Shown here in pieces: positions 6,912 to 15,485 of a DNA stretch of 64,000 nucleotides (its first letter is position 1; each line of letters starts with the position of its first letter). The notes under the pieces were generated by a model. That model saw only the letters and a list, made by a program, of their open reading frames with translations, did not search any database and was not told where the DNA came from. A program made the position numbers and the translations under genes. The stretch comes from Halalkalicoccus sp. NIPERK01 (GTDB lineage: Archaea > Halobacteriota > Halobacteria > Halobacteriales > Halalkalicoccaceae): positions 186,001-250,000 of the forward strand of contig NZ_JASVVV010000003.1 of the NCBI RefSeq assembly GCF_030287405.1, in the 5' to 3' direction.

Positions 6912-8231
6912 TCACGCGAGGTCGTGCCACGCCGCCTCCGCGCGGGTCAGGACCTCGCGGATCGCCAGGCCGGTCTCACGAGCGACGGCCGCGGCGTCGT
7001 CGTACTCGGCGCTGGCGTCGTAGACCTCGCCGGACGCGTCGCTCGCGACCTTCACGTCCACCTCGTGGGCGTCGCCGTCGATCTCCAGCGTGACCGTCTC
7101 GATCTCCCTGCTGGCCACCCAGCGGTGGATCCCGGGGACCGCACGCACCCCCAGCGTTCCGGTCTCCTCGGCGAGTCGACGGGCCACCCGCTCCGCGTCC
7201 GGGGGCCGACAGATCACCTTCACGAGGTGGCCGGGCCTCGATTTCTTCATCGTCGCGGGCAGGATCGAGACGTCGCGAGCGCCGGCCTCCGTGAGGGTCT
7301 CCTGAAGCCCGCCCAGCACCTCGGGCGAGACGTCGTCGACGTTGGTTTCGAGGACCGTGATCTCCTCGCGGGCCATCCCCTCCTCGTCGCCGACGGTCGC
7401 CCGAAGGACGTTCGGGTGGTCCTCTAGCTCCCGGTCACCCGCGCCGTAGCCCGAGGCGACGACCCGCAGGCCGGGCAGCGTCTCGACGCCCTCGGCGACG
7501 ACCGCGAGGATCGCCGCGCCTGTCGGGGTCAGGAGTTCGGTCTCGACCGGGCCGCCGCGGATCGACCAGTCGGCGCGTTCGGCGATCGCCACGACCGCGG
7601 GGCCGGGCACGGGGTAGGTCCCGTGGCTCATTTCGACCACTCCCCCGCCCGCCGACAGCGGCGTCGTTACGATGCGGTCGGGATCGAGGTCCGAGAGGAG
7701 AACGAGCGTGCCGACCACGTCGGCGACCGCGTCGTCGGCGCCGACCTCGTGGAAGTGGATCGAGTCGAGGTCCTCGCCGTGGACCTCGGCCTCGGCCTCC
7801 CCGAGGACCGTGAAGACCTCGATCGCGCTCCCCTCGACGTCGGGATCGAGGTCCATCGACTCGACGAGGTGGCAGACCTCCCGGTAGGAACGGTTCGGTC
7901 CCGCCCCTTCCGCGTGGGTGTGGTCCGCGTGATCGTGGTGATGGTGGGCGTGGCCCGCGTGATCCGTGTGATCCTCGCGTTCGTGGGCGTGATCTCCGTG
8001 ATCCACGTCGTGATCGTGATTCGCGTGCCGTTCGCCCCCTTCCCTCGCGAGGACCACGTCCACGCTCGTCGCGCCGATCCCGTTTCGCACCACGTCGCGG
8101 ATCTCGTATCGCACCCCGAGGGCCGCCTCGATCGGGGCGAGCACGCCGGGATCCGCGCCGGCGGCGACGAGCGCCCCCAGGATCATGTCGCCGCTCGCAC
8201 CGGTCCGACCGTCGAACGCAAGCGTTCTCAT
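6912..8231 (-). CDS. larC: Nickel-pincer cofactor biosynthesis protein LarC with His-rich insertion
   Basis: LarC inserts nickel into the pyridinium dithiocarboxylate precursor to give the nickel-pincer cofactor of lactate racemase (LarA). The N-terminus FDGRTGASGDMILGAL is the family signature and the 439-residue length is normal. After residue 65 comes a loop (69-106) with about 16 histidines alternating with Asp and Ala, a likely nickel-binding store. The rest (about 115-439) has the conserved HEVGADDAVADVVG and ETNVDDVSPEVLG segments. No larA, larB or larE is nearby, so the cofactor user must be elsewhere. An AT-rich stretch (6867-6911) just downstream may end the transcript. Confidence 0.93.
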   Translation of the reverse strand: MRTLAFDGRTGASGDMILGALVAAGADPGVLAPIEAALGVRYEIRDVVRNGIGATSVDVVLAREGGERHANHDHDVDHGDHAHEREDHTDHAGHAHHHHDHADHTHAEGAGPNRSYREVCHLVESMDLDPDVEGSAIEVFTVLGEAEAEVHGEDLDSIHFHEVGADDAVADVVGTLVLLSDLDPDRIVTTPLSAGGGVVEMSHGTYPVPGPAVVAIAERADWSIRGGPVETELLTPTGAAILAVVAEGVETLPGLRVVASGYGAGDRELEDHPNVLRATVGDEEGMAREEITVLETNVDDVSPEVLGGLQETLTEAGARDVSILPATMKKSRPGHLVKVICRPPDAERVARRLAEETGTLGVRAVPGIHRWVASREIETVTLEIDGDAHEVDVKVASDASGEVYDASAEYDDAAAVARETGLAIREVLTRAEAAWHDLA

Positions 8232-8449
8232 ACCTCGCCCCTCGCGCCCGCGAGCAAAAAGCCCACGCGATCGCTCGATCCCCGAACGCCGTCGTTCTGG
8301 TGGCCGCCGGGCGGTCCGTCAAGCAATAGGGTTTTGTAGTCGTTCGTGCGTACCATACCGTGCGAATGAATACCACGCAGGGTCGGTAGGGGGAACACAA
8401 GACCTATCGGCGCTGCAGGTGGACACACAACCATCCCCGCAGGCCCATC
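8232..8449. other. Gene-free interval between larC and cdc48
   Basis: This 218-bp gap separates two divergent genes and must hold both promoters. AATAGGGTTTTGTAG near 8323-8337 is the only AT-rich stretch, and it is more than 100 bp from the cdc48 ATG, so cdc48 may have a leader. No ORF, tRNA or strong palindrome is visible. Confidence 0.4.
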
Positions 8450-10675
8450 ATGAACGAAGTACAACTCGAGGTGGCGAAAGCCTACCCGAACGACTCCGGG
8501 AGGGGCATCGCCCGCCTCGACCCGGACACGCTGTTGCACCTGAAGCTGAGTCCCGGCGACATCATCGAGATCGAGGGCGGCGACACCACCGCCGCGAAGG
8601 TCTGGCGCGCCGACCGCCAGGACTGGAACACCGATACCGTGCGCATCGACGGGTTCACCCGGCAGAACGCCGACGTCGGCATCGGCGAGCGCGTCACGAT
8701 CAGGAAGGCCGACGCGACGAAGGCCGAGAAACTCGTGCTCGCCCCACCCGAGGAGGCGTCGGTTCAGTTCGGGTCGGACGCAGCCGGCATGGTCAAGCGC
8801 CAGATCCTCAAACGCCCGGTCGTCGAACGGGACATCGTCCCCGTGATGAGTTCGACGAACCACCCGTTCATGCGCTCGCCCGGCCAGGCGATTCCCCTCA
8901 TTGCGGTCGAGACCGACCCCGAGGGGGTGTGTCTCATCACCGAGGACACCGACGTCGAACTGCGCGAGGAGCCCATCTCGGGCTTCGAGAAAGCAGGATC
9001 AGGGATAACCTACGAGGACATCGGCGGCCTCCAGAACGAGATTCAACGCGTCCGGGAGATGGTCGAACTGCCGATGAAACACCCCCAGATCTTCAAGAAA
9101 CTCGGGATCGAGCCGCCCCAAGGGGTCCTGTTGCACGGCCCGCCCGGGACGGGCAAGACGCTGCTCGCGAAGGCGGTCGCCAACGAGACCTCCGCGAGTT
9201 TCTTCTCGATCGCCGGCCCCGAGATCATCTCGAAGTACTACGGGGAGTCAGAACAACAATTGAGGGAGATCTTCGAGGACGCCGCCGAGGAGGCCCCCGC
9301 GATCATCTTCATCGACGAACTCGACTCGATCGCGCCCAAGCGTGAGGACGTCACCGGCGAGGTCGAACGGCGCGTGGTCGCCCAGCTGTTGACGATGATG
9401 GACGGCCTCGAATCCCGTGGCCAGGTCATCGTCATCGCCGCGACCAACCGCGTCGACAGCGTCGATCCCGCCCTCAGGCGGCCGGGCCGCTTCGACCGCG
9501 AGATCTCGATCGACGTGCCCGACGAGAAGGGACGCGAGGAGATCCTCCAGATCCATACCAGAGGAATGCCGCTGTCGGACGACGTGAGCCTCTCGGAACT
9601 CGCGGACGACACCCACGGCTTCGTGGGCGCGGACGTCGAGAGCCTCACCAAGGAGGCGGCGATGCGCGCCCTTCGTCGGTATCTCCCGCAGATCAACCTG
9701 GACGAGGAGGACGTCCCGCCCGAACTGATCGACCGGATGATCGTCAAACGCGGGGACTTCCGGGGTGCGCTCGGCGAGGTCGAACCCAGCGCGATGCGCG
9801 AGGTGCTCGTCGAACTCCCGAAGATGTCGTGGGACGACGTCGGCGGCCTCGAGGACGCCATCGGCGACGTCAAAGAGAGCGTCGAGTGGCCCCTGACGAA
9901 CCCCGAGCGCTTCACCCGGTTGGGGATCGACCCGCCCGCGGGCGTCCTGCTCTACGGGCCACCAGGAACGGGGAAAACGCTGATGGCGAAGGCCGTCGCC
10001 AACGAGACCAACGCCAACTTCATCTCGATCCGCGGGCCCCAACTGCTCAGCAAGTGGGTCGGCGAGAGCGAGAAGGCGATCCGCCAGACGTTCAGGAAGG
10101 CCCGGCAGGTCTCGCCGACGGTGATCTTCTTCGACGAACTCGACAGCCTCGCCCCCTCGCGGGGTCAGGACGTCGGCTCGAACGTTTCGGAGAGAGTCGT
10201 CAACCAGCTCCTCACGGAACTCGACGGGCTCGAGGAGATGGAGAACGTGATGGTGATCGCCGCGACCAACAGACCCGACATGATCGACCCCGCGCTGATC
10301 CGCTCGGGGCGGTTCGATCGGCTGGTGATGGTCGGCCAGCCCAGCGAGGAAGGACGGAAAGAGATCCTCGAGATCCACACCCGGGACATCCCGCTGGCCG
10401 CGGACGTCAGCCTGCGCGAACTCGCCGAGATCACCGACGGGTTCGTCGGCAGCGATCTGGCGAGCATCGCCCGCGAGGCGGCGATGACCGCGCTGCGCGA
10501 GGACCCCGACGCGGAGGTCGTCGAGATGCGCCACTTCCGGGGGGCGATGGAGTCCGTGCGTCCGACGATCACCGACGACATCCTCGACTACTACGAGCAG
10601 ATCAAAGACGAGTTCGCCGGCGGCACCGCCGAACCCGGGCGGGGCAGACAGGGTAGCCGGATCGGCTTCCAGTAG
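8450..10675 (+). CDS. cdc48: Cdc48/VCP-type AAA+ ATPase
   Basis: A 741-residue double-ring AAA+ unfoldase, archaeal counterpart of p97/VAT. The N-domain (1 to about 180) starts with [21 protein letters not shown]1 has Walker A GPPGTGKT (230-237) and Walker B IIFIDELD (D289-E290). D2 has Walker A at 503-510 and Walker B VIFFDELD (about 558-565), each followed by the second region of homology ATNR. It threads substrates into the proteasome, in parallel with PAN, which is also encoded in this window. The C-terminus (QGSRIGFQ) lacks an obvious HbYX proteasome-docking motif. Haloarchaea usually have several paralogues, and which one this is cannot be said from sequence alone. Confidence 0.95.
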   Translation: MNEVQLEVAKAYPNDSGRGIARLDPDTLLHLKLSPGDIIEIEGGDTTAAKVWRADRQDWNTDTVRIDGFTRQNADVGIGERVTIRKADATKAEKLVLAPPEEASVQFGSDAAGMVKRQILKRPVVERDIVPVMSSTNHPFMRSPGQAIPLIAVETDPEGVCLITEDTDVELREEPISGFEKAGSGITYEDIGGLQNEIQRVREMVELPMKHPQIFKKLGIEPPQGVLLHGPPGTGKTLLAKAVANETSASFFSIAGPEIISKYYGESEQQLREIFEDAAEEAPAIIFIDELDSIAPKREDVTGEVERRVVAQLLTMMDGLESRGQVIVIAATNRVDSVDPALRRPGRFDREISIDVPDEKGREEILQIHTRGMPLSDDVSLSELADDTHGFVGADVESLTKEAAMRALRRYLPQINLDEEDVPPELIDRMIVKRGDFRGALGEVEPSAMREVLVELPKMSWDDVGGLEDAIGDVKESVEWPLTNPERFTRLGIDPPAGVLLYGPPGTGKTLMAKAVANETNANFISIRGPQLLSKWVGESEKAIRQTFRKARQVSPTVIFFDELDSLAPSRGQDVGSNVSERVVNQLLTELDGLEEMENVMVIAATNRPDMIDPALIRSGRFDRLVMVGQPSEEGRKEILEIHTRDIPLAADVSLRELAEITDGFVGSDLASIAREAAMTALREDPDAEVVEMRHFRGAMESVRPTITDDILDYYEQIKDEFAGGTAEPGRGRQGSRIGFQ

Positions 10676-10676
10676 A

Positions 10677-10860
10677 CGACAGCAGGCGGCGTACCTCTCG
10701 GGCCTCTTCGGCTGGCCGCGCGCGAGTACCTGCGAGGACCCCGAGGATGATCGCGGCGTCGCTCGGGATCACTCCCTCGACGCTCCACCAGCACCTCCGC
10801 GTGGCCGAGCGCAAACACCTCGACGCCGTCTTCGCGCGCCCGGGACCGGACGGTGCCTGA
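10677..10860 (+). pseudogene. Remnant of an HTH_10 (bacterio-opsin activator-like) regulator, frameshifted
   Basis: Directly after cdc48, frame 10677 encodes RQQAAYLSGLFGWPRAST, and then the frame shifts. From 10747 another frame encodes IAASLGITPSTLHQHLRVAERKHLDAVF, ending at TGA 10858-10860. Together these are the C-terminal helix-turn-helix of the HTH_10 family (normally RQ..AL..AY..GYFEWPR..T..E.A..LGIS.STLHQHLR.AE.KLL...F). The join needs a net +1 shift around 10735-10747, and everything N-terminal to the DNA-binding domain is missing. It is therefore a decayed fragment of a regulator gene, not an active one. Confidence 0.75.
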
Positions 10861-10873
10861 CCCGTGGTCCAGA

Positions 10874-10884
10874 CTTATTTATAT
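10874..10884 (+). promoter_or_regulatory. TATA box of the HTH gene at 10910
   Basis: CTTATTTATAT, about 30 bp upstream of the ATG at 10910, within a short AT-rich island. This chooses the 10910 start over an in-frame ATG at 10853 that lies upstream of the promoter. Confidence 0.65.
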
Positions 10885-10909
10885 ACTATTCCGTATTCCA
10901 TTAATAGAG

Positions 10910-11275
10910 ATGCCGACGAAAACCGATAAATCGGACGTGCCATCCGTCCCGCCCGAGGGGGGCGTGGCGATCGAAACGGTGCTCAGAACGCTGTCGAAGC
11001 CACGGCGGCGGGCGATACTGAGGCAGGTGTGCGAGTGCGGGGAACCGGTCGACGCGACCGCCGTCGCGACGGCGGTCGTGGCCGGGGAGTGGGCCGGGAG
11101 GGACGAACCCGTTCCGGCCGGCGAGCGCGAGCGGGTCCTCCGGTCGCTCCGACACGTCCACCTCCCGAAACTCGCGGCCGCGGGGTTGATCGAATACGAT
11201 CGGGAAACCGAGACGGCGGTCGCGACCGAGGCCGGCGGCAGGGCGCTTTCGGACCTCGAACAGTCGCTCCTCTGA
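10910..11275 (+). CDS. Winged-helix regulator-like protein (DUF7344-type)
   Basis: A 121-residue protein. After an unstructured N-terminus, it reads VLRTLSKPRRRAILRQVCECGEPVDATAVATAVV, then HVHLPKLAAAGLIEYDRETETAVAT. This is the compact winged helix repeated in many haloarchaeal predicted transcription factors, with HLPKL-x-AGLI as the recognition-wing region. No ligand domain is present. It probably binds DNA, though targets are unknown. The start at 10910 is set by the TATA box at 10874-10884. It stands alone downstream of the HTH_10 remnant. Confidence 0.75.
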   Translation: MPTKTDKSDVPSVPPEGGVAIETVLRTLSKPRRRAILRQVCECGEPVDATAVATAVVAGEWAGRDEPVPAGERERVLRSLRHVHLPKLAAAGLIEYDRETETAVATEAGGRALSDLEQSLL

Positions 11276-11380
11276 TACTGTCGGTCACACGTCCATCGGC
11301 GGTGGTGAAGACGGGCTGGCAACGCGCTGTTGCTCACCGAATCGATCATCGCCGTTCGATCTCCCACGACCGATGGTGTG
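11275..11380. repeat. Weak inverted repeat after the HTH gene (candidate E)
   Basis: CACAC-GT-CCATCGG (11286-11299) can pair with CCGATGGTGTG (11370-11380) with a 2-nt bulge around a loop of about 70 nt, beginning close to the stop codon at 11273-11275. The loop contains CGCCGTTCGATCTCCC, partly like the core of copies A and B. It may be a degenerate relative, or chance. Confidence 0.3.
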
Positions 11381-11421
11381 GGCACCGTCCGTTTTAGTAA
11401 CTGGACCGCGTTCCATCGGGT

Positions 11422-11730
11422 ATGACCGTGATCGCACTGCTGAGCGTCGCGCCAGTGACCGAGGGGAGCATGGCCGGCGAGGTGGCCAAGGCCGTCGACG
11501 CCCTCGAGGAGTTCGACGTGAGCTACGAGACCAACCCGATGGGGACGGTCATCGAGGCCGAGAGCACCGAGGAACTGTTCGCCGCCGCGCGGGCGGCCCA
11601 CGAGGCGGTCGACGCCGACCGCGTGAGCACCGTGTTGAAGGTCGACGACAAACGCGCGAGCGACGAGAGCGCGAGCGAGAAGGTCGCGGCCGTCGAGCGC
11701 GAACTCGGGCGCGAACCACACAGTTCCTGA
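11422..11730 (+). CDS. MTH1187-family thiamine-binding protein
   Basis: A 102-residue single-domain protein of the UPF0045/DUF77 family, whose Methanothermobacter member forms ferredoxin-like tetramers and is annotated as binding thiamine or hydroxymethylpyrimidine. The family hallmarks are visible: MTVIALLSVAPVTEG at the start, YETNPMGTVIEAE in the middle, and AHEAVDADRVSTVLKVDDKR near the end. A TATA-like CGTTTTAGTAAC (about 11390-11401) about 25 bp upstream makes it a leaderless transcript. It is followed 46 bp later by mch. The physiological ligand is not settled. Confidence 0.88.
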   Translation: MTVIALLSVAPVTEGSMAGEVAKAVDALEEFDVSYETNPMGTVIEAESTEELFAAARAAHEAVDADRVSTVLKVDDKRASDESASEKVAAVERELGREPHSS

Positions 11731-11776
11731 CCGATCGACCGGTATTCCCAAGGTGAGTCCCCTCGCAGTCGGGGGT

Positions 11777-12709
11777 ATGGACAGCCTCAATCGCATGGCG
11801 CTCGAACTCGTCGACGAGGCGATCGACTTCGCCGACGAACTCAACCTCCTCGTCTCGGAACTCGACGGCGAGACCACCGTGCTGGACTTCGGCGTCGAGG
11901 CCGACGGCGGCCTCGAGGCCGGCCTGTTGCTCGTCGAGATCCAGACGGCGGGACTGGCGACCGTCCAGACCCGGATGGACGCGGTCGGGGGCGTTCCGAT
12001 GCCGTTCGTCGAGTTCTCGACCGACCAGCCCGCCCTCTCGGTGCTCTGCTCGCAGAAGGCCGGCTGGGAACTCGCCGTCGAGGATTTCGAGGGGCTCGGG
12101 TCGGGTCCGGCACGCGCGCTGGTCGCCGAGGAGGAGGAGTTCGCCCGCGTGGGCTACGAGGACGTCCTCGACTTCGCGGTGCTTACCGTCGAGAGCGAGG
12201 ACCTCCCGACCGCGGCCGCGGCCGGGCAGGTCGCCGAACTGGCCGAGGTCGACACGGGCGCGCTCTTCCTCCCCGCGTTCTCGACGGCGAGCATCGCCGG
12301 CAGCGTCAACATGGCCGCCCGGGGGGCCGAACTCGCCGTCTTCCGCCTCTCGGAACTCGGCTACGACCCGCTCGATGTCGTCACCGCGAGCGCGAGCGCG
12401 CCGGTCGCGCCCGTCGCCGGCAGCGAGGAGGCCGCCATCGGCCGGACGAACGACGCGCTCGCCTACGGGGGGCGTGCCCACGTCGTCGTCCGCGAGGAGT
12501 TCGACCGATTCGAGGAAGTGGCCTCCACGGCCAGCGAGGAGTACGGTCGCCCCTTCGTCGAGATCTTCGACGACGTCGGCTGGGAACTGTACGACGTGCC
12601 CGAGTCGATCTTCGCGCCCGCGGAGGTGACGATCGACGTGCTCGGCGGGGCGACCTACCACTACGGCCGGCGCGACGAGGCGTTGCTCGAATCGAGCTTC
12701 GGACTATGA
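11777..12709 (+). CDS. mch: Methenyltetrahydromethanopterin cyclohydrolase-type enzyme
   Basis: Mch interconverts the methenyl and N5-formyl forms of tetrahydropterin-bound C1 units. In haloarchaea, which are not methanogens, it is thought to serve C1 transfer with folate-type carriers. The 310-residue length and the landmarks GGVPMPFVEFSTDQPALSV, LCSQKAGW and GGRAHVVV fit. The ATG at 11777 is chosen because the eight residues upstream are not conserved in character. Its stop overlaps the next gene's ATG (ATGA at 12706-12709), so a small helical protein is cotranslated with it. Confidence 0.93.
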   Translation: MDSLNRMALELVDEAIDFADELNLLVSELDGETTVLDFGVEADGGLEAGLLLVEIQTAGLATVQTRMDAVGGVPMPFVEFSTDQPALSVLCSQKAGWELAVEDFEGLGSGPARALVAEEEEFARVGYEDVLDFAVLTVESEDLPTAAAAGQVAELAEVDTGALFLPAFSTASIAGSVNMAARGAELAVFRLSELGYDPLDVVTASASAPVAPVAGSEEAAIGRTNDALAYGGRAHVVVREEFDRFEEVASTASEEYGRPFVEIFDDVGWELYDVPESIFAPAEVTIDVLGGATYHYGRRDEALLESSFGL

Positions 12710-13194
12710 GGGTCAAACCGGTGCCCGAACCGCCCGGCGCCGTCGAGGCGGTCGAGCGGATCCGCGAGGCGGTCCCCCTCGTTCCCGAACCCGAGGCGAG
12801 TTGCTGTGAGCGCCTCGCTTCGCGTACCGACGTCGATCCCGACGCGGCGAGCGATTGGTTGACGTTCCTTCGGGGACTGGGATTGGTTCGAGAGGGTGAG
12901 ACGGGATTCTACCGGCCGCACGAGGAGCCCGATCCCGCCCTGTCCGAGGCGTTGCTCTCGGGTGTCTACGGCGCACGCGAGGTGGACGCGCTGCTCGATT
13001 CTCGGGAACCGCTCACCGCCGAGGAGGTCTTCGAGCGCTTCGAGGCGGTCCCGCGGTGGGAGCGCCACCGCGACCCCGACTGGGAGGCGTTCTGGGGCGA
13101 GCGGGTCGGGAGACTGTTGGAGTGGCTGGTGCTGGTCGGTCTCGCCGAGCGCCGGGAAGAAGGATACGTCAGTCGGCCGGGGTCACGTCCGTGA
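12706..13194 (+). CDS. Conserved hypothetical protein coupled to mch, possible winged helix
   Basis: A 162-residue acidic protein overlapping mch by 4 bp. Residues 33-70 (CCERLASRTDVDPDAASDW then LRGLGLVREGETGFYRP) read like a winged-helix unit. A second similar unit may occur at 95-155 (LTAEEVFERF ... LLEWLVLVGLAERREEGYV). There is no enzyme motif, signal or membrane segment. Its 3' end overlaps the convergent GTPase gene by 26 bp. Function unknown. The constant pairing with a C1 enzyme may imply a regulatory role, but that is a guess. Confidence 0.6.
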   Translation: MRVKPVPEPPGAVEAVERIREAVPLVPEPEASCCERLASRTDVDPDAASDWLTFLRGLGLVREGETGFYRPHEEPDPALSEALLSGVYGAREVDALLDSREPLTAEEVFERFEAVPRWERHRDPDWEAFWGERVGRLLEWLVLVGLAERREEGYVSRPGSRP

Positions 13195-14785
13195 CGGTGC
13201 CGACGCCCTTGCTGCGGCCCTCGCGGAAGACGAAGCGCTGGCCCTCCTCGACGAGATAGGGGCGGAACTTGAAGCGCACGCGGGTGGTGCCGGTGTCGCC
13301 CGGCAGCAACCGCCCCTCCGAGGGGGTGAACACGCCCGCCTCGCTGATCGTTTCGAGGTGGACCACGGGTTCGTAGCCCGTCGTGATCCGCGTGGGGTGG
13401 TTGAGCACCATCACGTCGGCCTCGAACTCCCGGACGGGTTCGGGATCGGCCTCGCGGGGGAGCAGCACCATCCCGCGCTCGATGTCGGCCTCGCGGACCC
13501 CCTTGAGCGCGATGCCGACGATCCGGCCCGACTGGGCCTCCTCGACGCGGTGGTAGTGCATCTCGATCGATCGGACCTCGACCTCGGCAAAGGTGCCGTC
13601 GGCGAGCGGCCCCAGGAGCAGTTCGTCGCCGGCCTCGACGACGCCGGATTTCACCGTTCCGGAGGCGACCGCGCCCACGCCGGTGATCGAGTAGGTGCGG
13701 TCGATGTACATCCGGAACTCGCCGTCGTCGCTCGCGCGCTTGGGGAGGCGCTCGAAGACCGCGTCCAGCGTGTCGAGCCCTCGCCCGGTGACCGCGCTCG
13801 TCCGCAGGATCGGGACGACCGTCTCGTCGATCTCCTCGATCGCCGCGTTCACGCCGTGGCGCGCGACCGGCAGGGGCGTGCGCCCCACATCGCGAAGGAG
13901 GCGTTCGACCTCGCGGGCGACCTCGCGTTCGCGCTCGTCGTCGACCAGGTCGACCTTGGTGATCGCGACGATGGTGGGCAGGTCGGTCGCCAGAAGCACC
14001 CCGAGGTGCTCGCGGGTCGTCTTCGTGGGGCCGTCGTCGGCCGCGACGGTGAGCAGCCCGTAATCGAGCTTCTGGCCCACGAGCCCCCGGATGGTGGTCC
14101 GGAGCCACGGCTCGTGGCCCACGGTGTCGACGAACGAGACGAGCCGGTCGGACTCCCGGACGACGCCCGCCCGGTCGGCCTTCCGGTGGGGGTTGTCCAT
14201 TCTAACCGGTTGGCCCTCGCGGAAGCCGTAGACGGCGTACGAGAGGTCCGCCGAGAGGCCGCGTTCGACCTCGTGGGGCTGGACGTCGAGAAAGCCCCGT
14301 GTCCCGCCCTCGCCGTCGTCGCGCTGGCCGGTGACGAGGCTCCCGACGAGCGTGCTCTTGCCGTGGTCGACGTGGCCGGCGGTGCCGATCACGACGTGCT
14401 CGTCGTCGGTCCGGAGCATCGACCCCGTTCTGAGGGTCGCGACGCCGACGAGGCCGTCTTCGCCGTCCGGGCCGTCCGCACCCCACGTCTGGACGTCGTG
14501 GATGTGGGCGCTCGCCTCCTCCGCGAGCAGCGAGAGGACGTCCATCGACTCGGAGAAGGCGTCGTGGCTGATGCCGGCGATCCCCCCCGAATCGGTGACG
14601 CCGACGACGTACGTCGCCTCGCCGTCGCCCGAGAGGACGCGGTGGCGCAACTGGGCCGCGAGGCTCTCCATTCGCCCCCCGTGGAGGTGGTCGGCTCTGG
14701 TGAGTCGTTCCTTGAACTCGACGCTGCCACCCTCCCTCTCGCCGTGTTCGATCGCGTCGCGCAACACGGCTCGGTCGGGGCTCAT
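13169..14785 (-). CDS. GTPBP1-like translational GTPase
   Basis: A 538-residue GTPase of the EF-1alpha/GTPBP1 group. Before the G domain is an N-terminal domain of about 120 residues (GGSVEFKERL ... VVGVTDSGGIAGI) that looks like the AlbA_2/Schlafen fold. The G1 motif is GHVDHGKS (near residue 135), followed by DTVGHEP (G3), TKVDLVDD (G4) and two beta-barrel domains ending KGVGTVTDVTPAD. The ATG at 14785 is chosen because the upstream extension is non-conserved sequence over the promoter (minus-strand GGTTTTTGTC about 27 bp upstream). The eukaryotic relatives act in mRNA decay and ribosome rescue. The archaeal role is not established. Confidence 0.85.
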   Translation of the reverse strand: MSPDRAVLRDAIEHGEREGGSVEFKERLTRADHLHGGRMESLAAQLRHRVLSGDGEATYVVGVTDSGGIAGISHDAFSESMDVLSLLAEEASAHIHDVQTWGADGPDGEDGLVGVATLRTGSMLRTDDEHVVIGTAGHVDHGKSTLVGSLVTGQRDDGEGGTRGFLDVQPHEVERGLSADLSYAVYGFREGQPVRMDNPHRKADRAGVVRESDRLVSFVDTVGHEPWLRTTIRGLVGQKLDYGLLTVAADDGPTKTTREHLGVLLATDLPTIVAITKVDLVDDEREREVAREVERLLRDVGRTPLPVARHGVNAAIEEIDETVVPILRTSAVTGRGLDTLDAVFERLPKRASDDGEFRMYIDRTYSITGVGAVASGTVKSGVVEAGDELLLGPLADGTFAEVEVRSIEMHYHRVEEAQSGRIVGIALKGVREADIERGMVLLPREADPEPVREFEADVMVLNHPTRITTGYEPVVHLETISEAGVFTPSEGRLLPGDTGTTRVRFKFRPYLVEEGQRFVFREGRSKGVGTVTDVTPAD

Positions 14786-14872
14786 GGGGAGGGGTTGGGG
14801 GGAGGTCGACAAAAACCACTCGTTTCGTGGTACCGTTGGACACGGGAGCGATCCCCCGCCATCGATACTCAC

Positions 14873-14971
14873 AGGGAGTCTCGTAGCCACCCGGCTACGT
14901 CGCCTCCCGAGAGCCGACGCCGTGGTTCGATCCCCGGGCAGGACCTCCCCGGACTGCCACGATCCCTCTCA
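14873..14971. repeat. Stop-adjacent inverted-repeat element, copy B
   Basis: Left end AGGGAGTCTCGTAGC (14873-14887) and right end GCCACGATCCCTCT (14956-14969) form an imperfect inverted repeat around about 68 nt. It is 61/76 identical without gaps to copy A at 31784, including a 19-nt identical block (14927-14945, GACGCCGTGGTTCGATCCC). The right end runs into the stop codon (14969-14971) of the J-domain gene. It separates that gene from the GTPase promoter. Confidence 0.65.
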
Positions 14972-15412
14972 CTCCGTCAGCCGGTCGTAGGCGTTCGCAA
15001 CCTCCTTGAACGCCTCCTCGTCGCCGCCCCGGTCGGGGTGGGTGGTTTTGACCTTCTCCCTGTAGGCGCGCTTGACCTCGCCCGTCCCAGCGCCGGGGTC
15101 GAGACCGAGCGTCCGGTAGGCCTCCCGGCGGGTCGGCCCGGACGTGCGGGGCGGGCGGGTGGTCCGGGCGTTCCGGCGGCGCGTTCGCTCCCGCGTCCGG
15201 GTTCGCTCCCTGCCGGGCCGGCGGGCGCGTTCCCGGACGCGGGCGGCCAGCCGGCCGGTCCCCTGATACCACAGCACGTAGCCGGTGACGCCGAACGGGA
15301 GCGCGATCGCGAGCGGCACCGGCGTCCGGTAGGCCGCGGCGAGCGCGACCATGAGGACGGCGATCCCCGCGAACACCGAGGCGAGCACCACGAGCAGCCG
15401 CGATCCGGTCAC
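14969..15412 (-). CDS. Membrane-anchored J-domain protein
   Basis: About 147 residues from a GTG start (15410-15412). An ATG at 15496 adds an unlikely basic extension and overlaps the divergent zinc-finger gene. Two hydrophobic helices (LLVVLASVFAGIAVLMVALAA; LAIALPFGVTGYVLWY) precede a very Arg-rich linker. A C-terminal J domain follows (EAYRTLGLDPGAGTGEVKRAY) with the essential HPD tripeptide in THPDRGGDEEAFKEV. The topology puts the J domain in the cytoplasm, where it would recruit DnaK. No DnaK or GrpE is nearby. Its stop lies at the end of inverted-repeat copy B. Confidence 0.82.
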   Translation of the reverse strand: MTGSRLLVVLASVFAGIAVLMVALAAAYRTPVPLAIALPFGVTGYVLWYQGTGRLAARVRERARRPGRERTRTRERTRRRNARTTRPPRTSGPTRREAYRTLGLDPGAGTGEVKRAYREKVKTTHPDRGGDEEAFKEVANAYDRLTE

Positions 15413-15485
15413 GGCTTCGGTAGGGAGGCGGGGACCGTAAACGTCTCGCCGGCGAACTGAAGGGGCAGCGAGGCGTACCCCCGCC

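Noticed and set aside
14927-14945. Possible tRNA at inverted-repeat copies A and B because of the GGTTCGATCC block
   Set aside because: The T-arm-like block does not close a 5-bp stem, there is no anticodon arm of the right geometry, and the terminal stem is 13-16 bp. I treat it as a repeat element, not a tRNA.
12896-15460. 854-residue ORF on the plus strand
   Set aside because: It runs antisense over the GTPase and J-domain genes and out of frame over the mch-coupled gene. Its residues are the Arg/Ala/Gly/Val/Asp mix expected from GC-rich antisense. Long open antisense frames are normal at this GC content.
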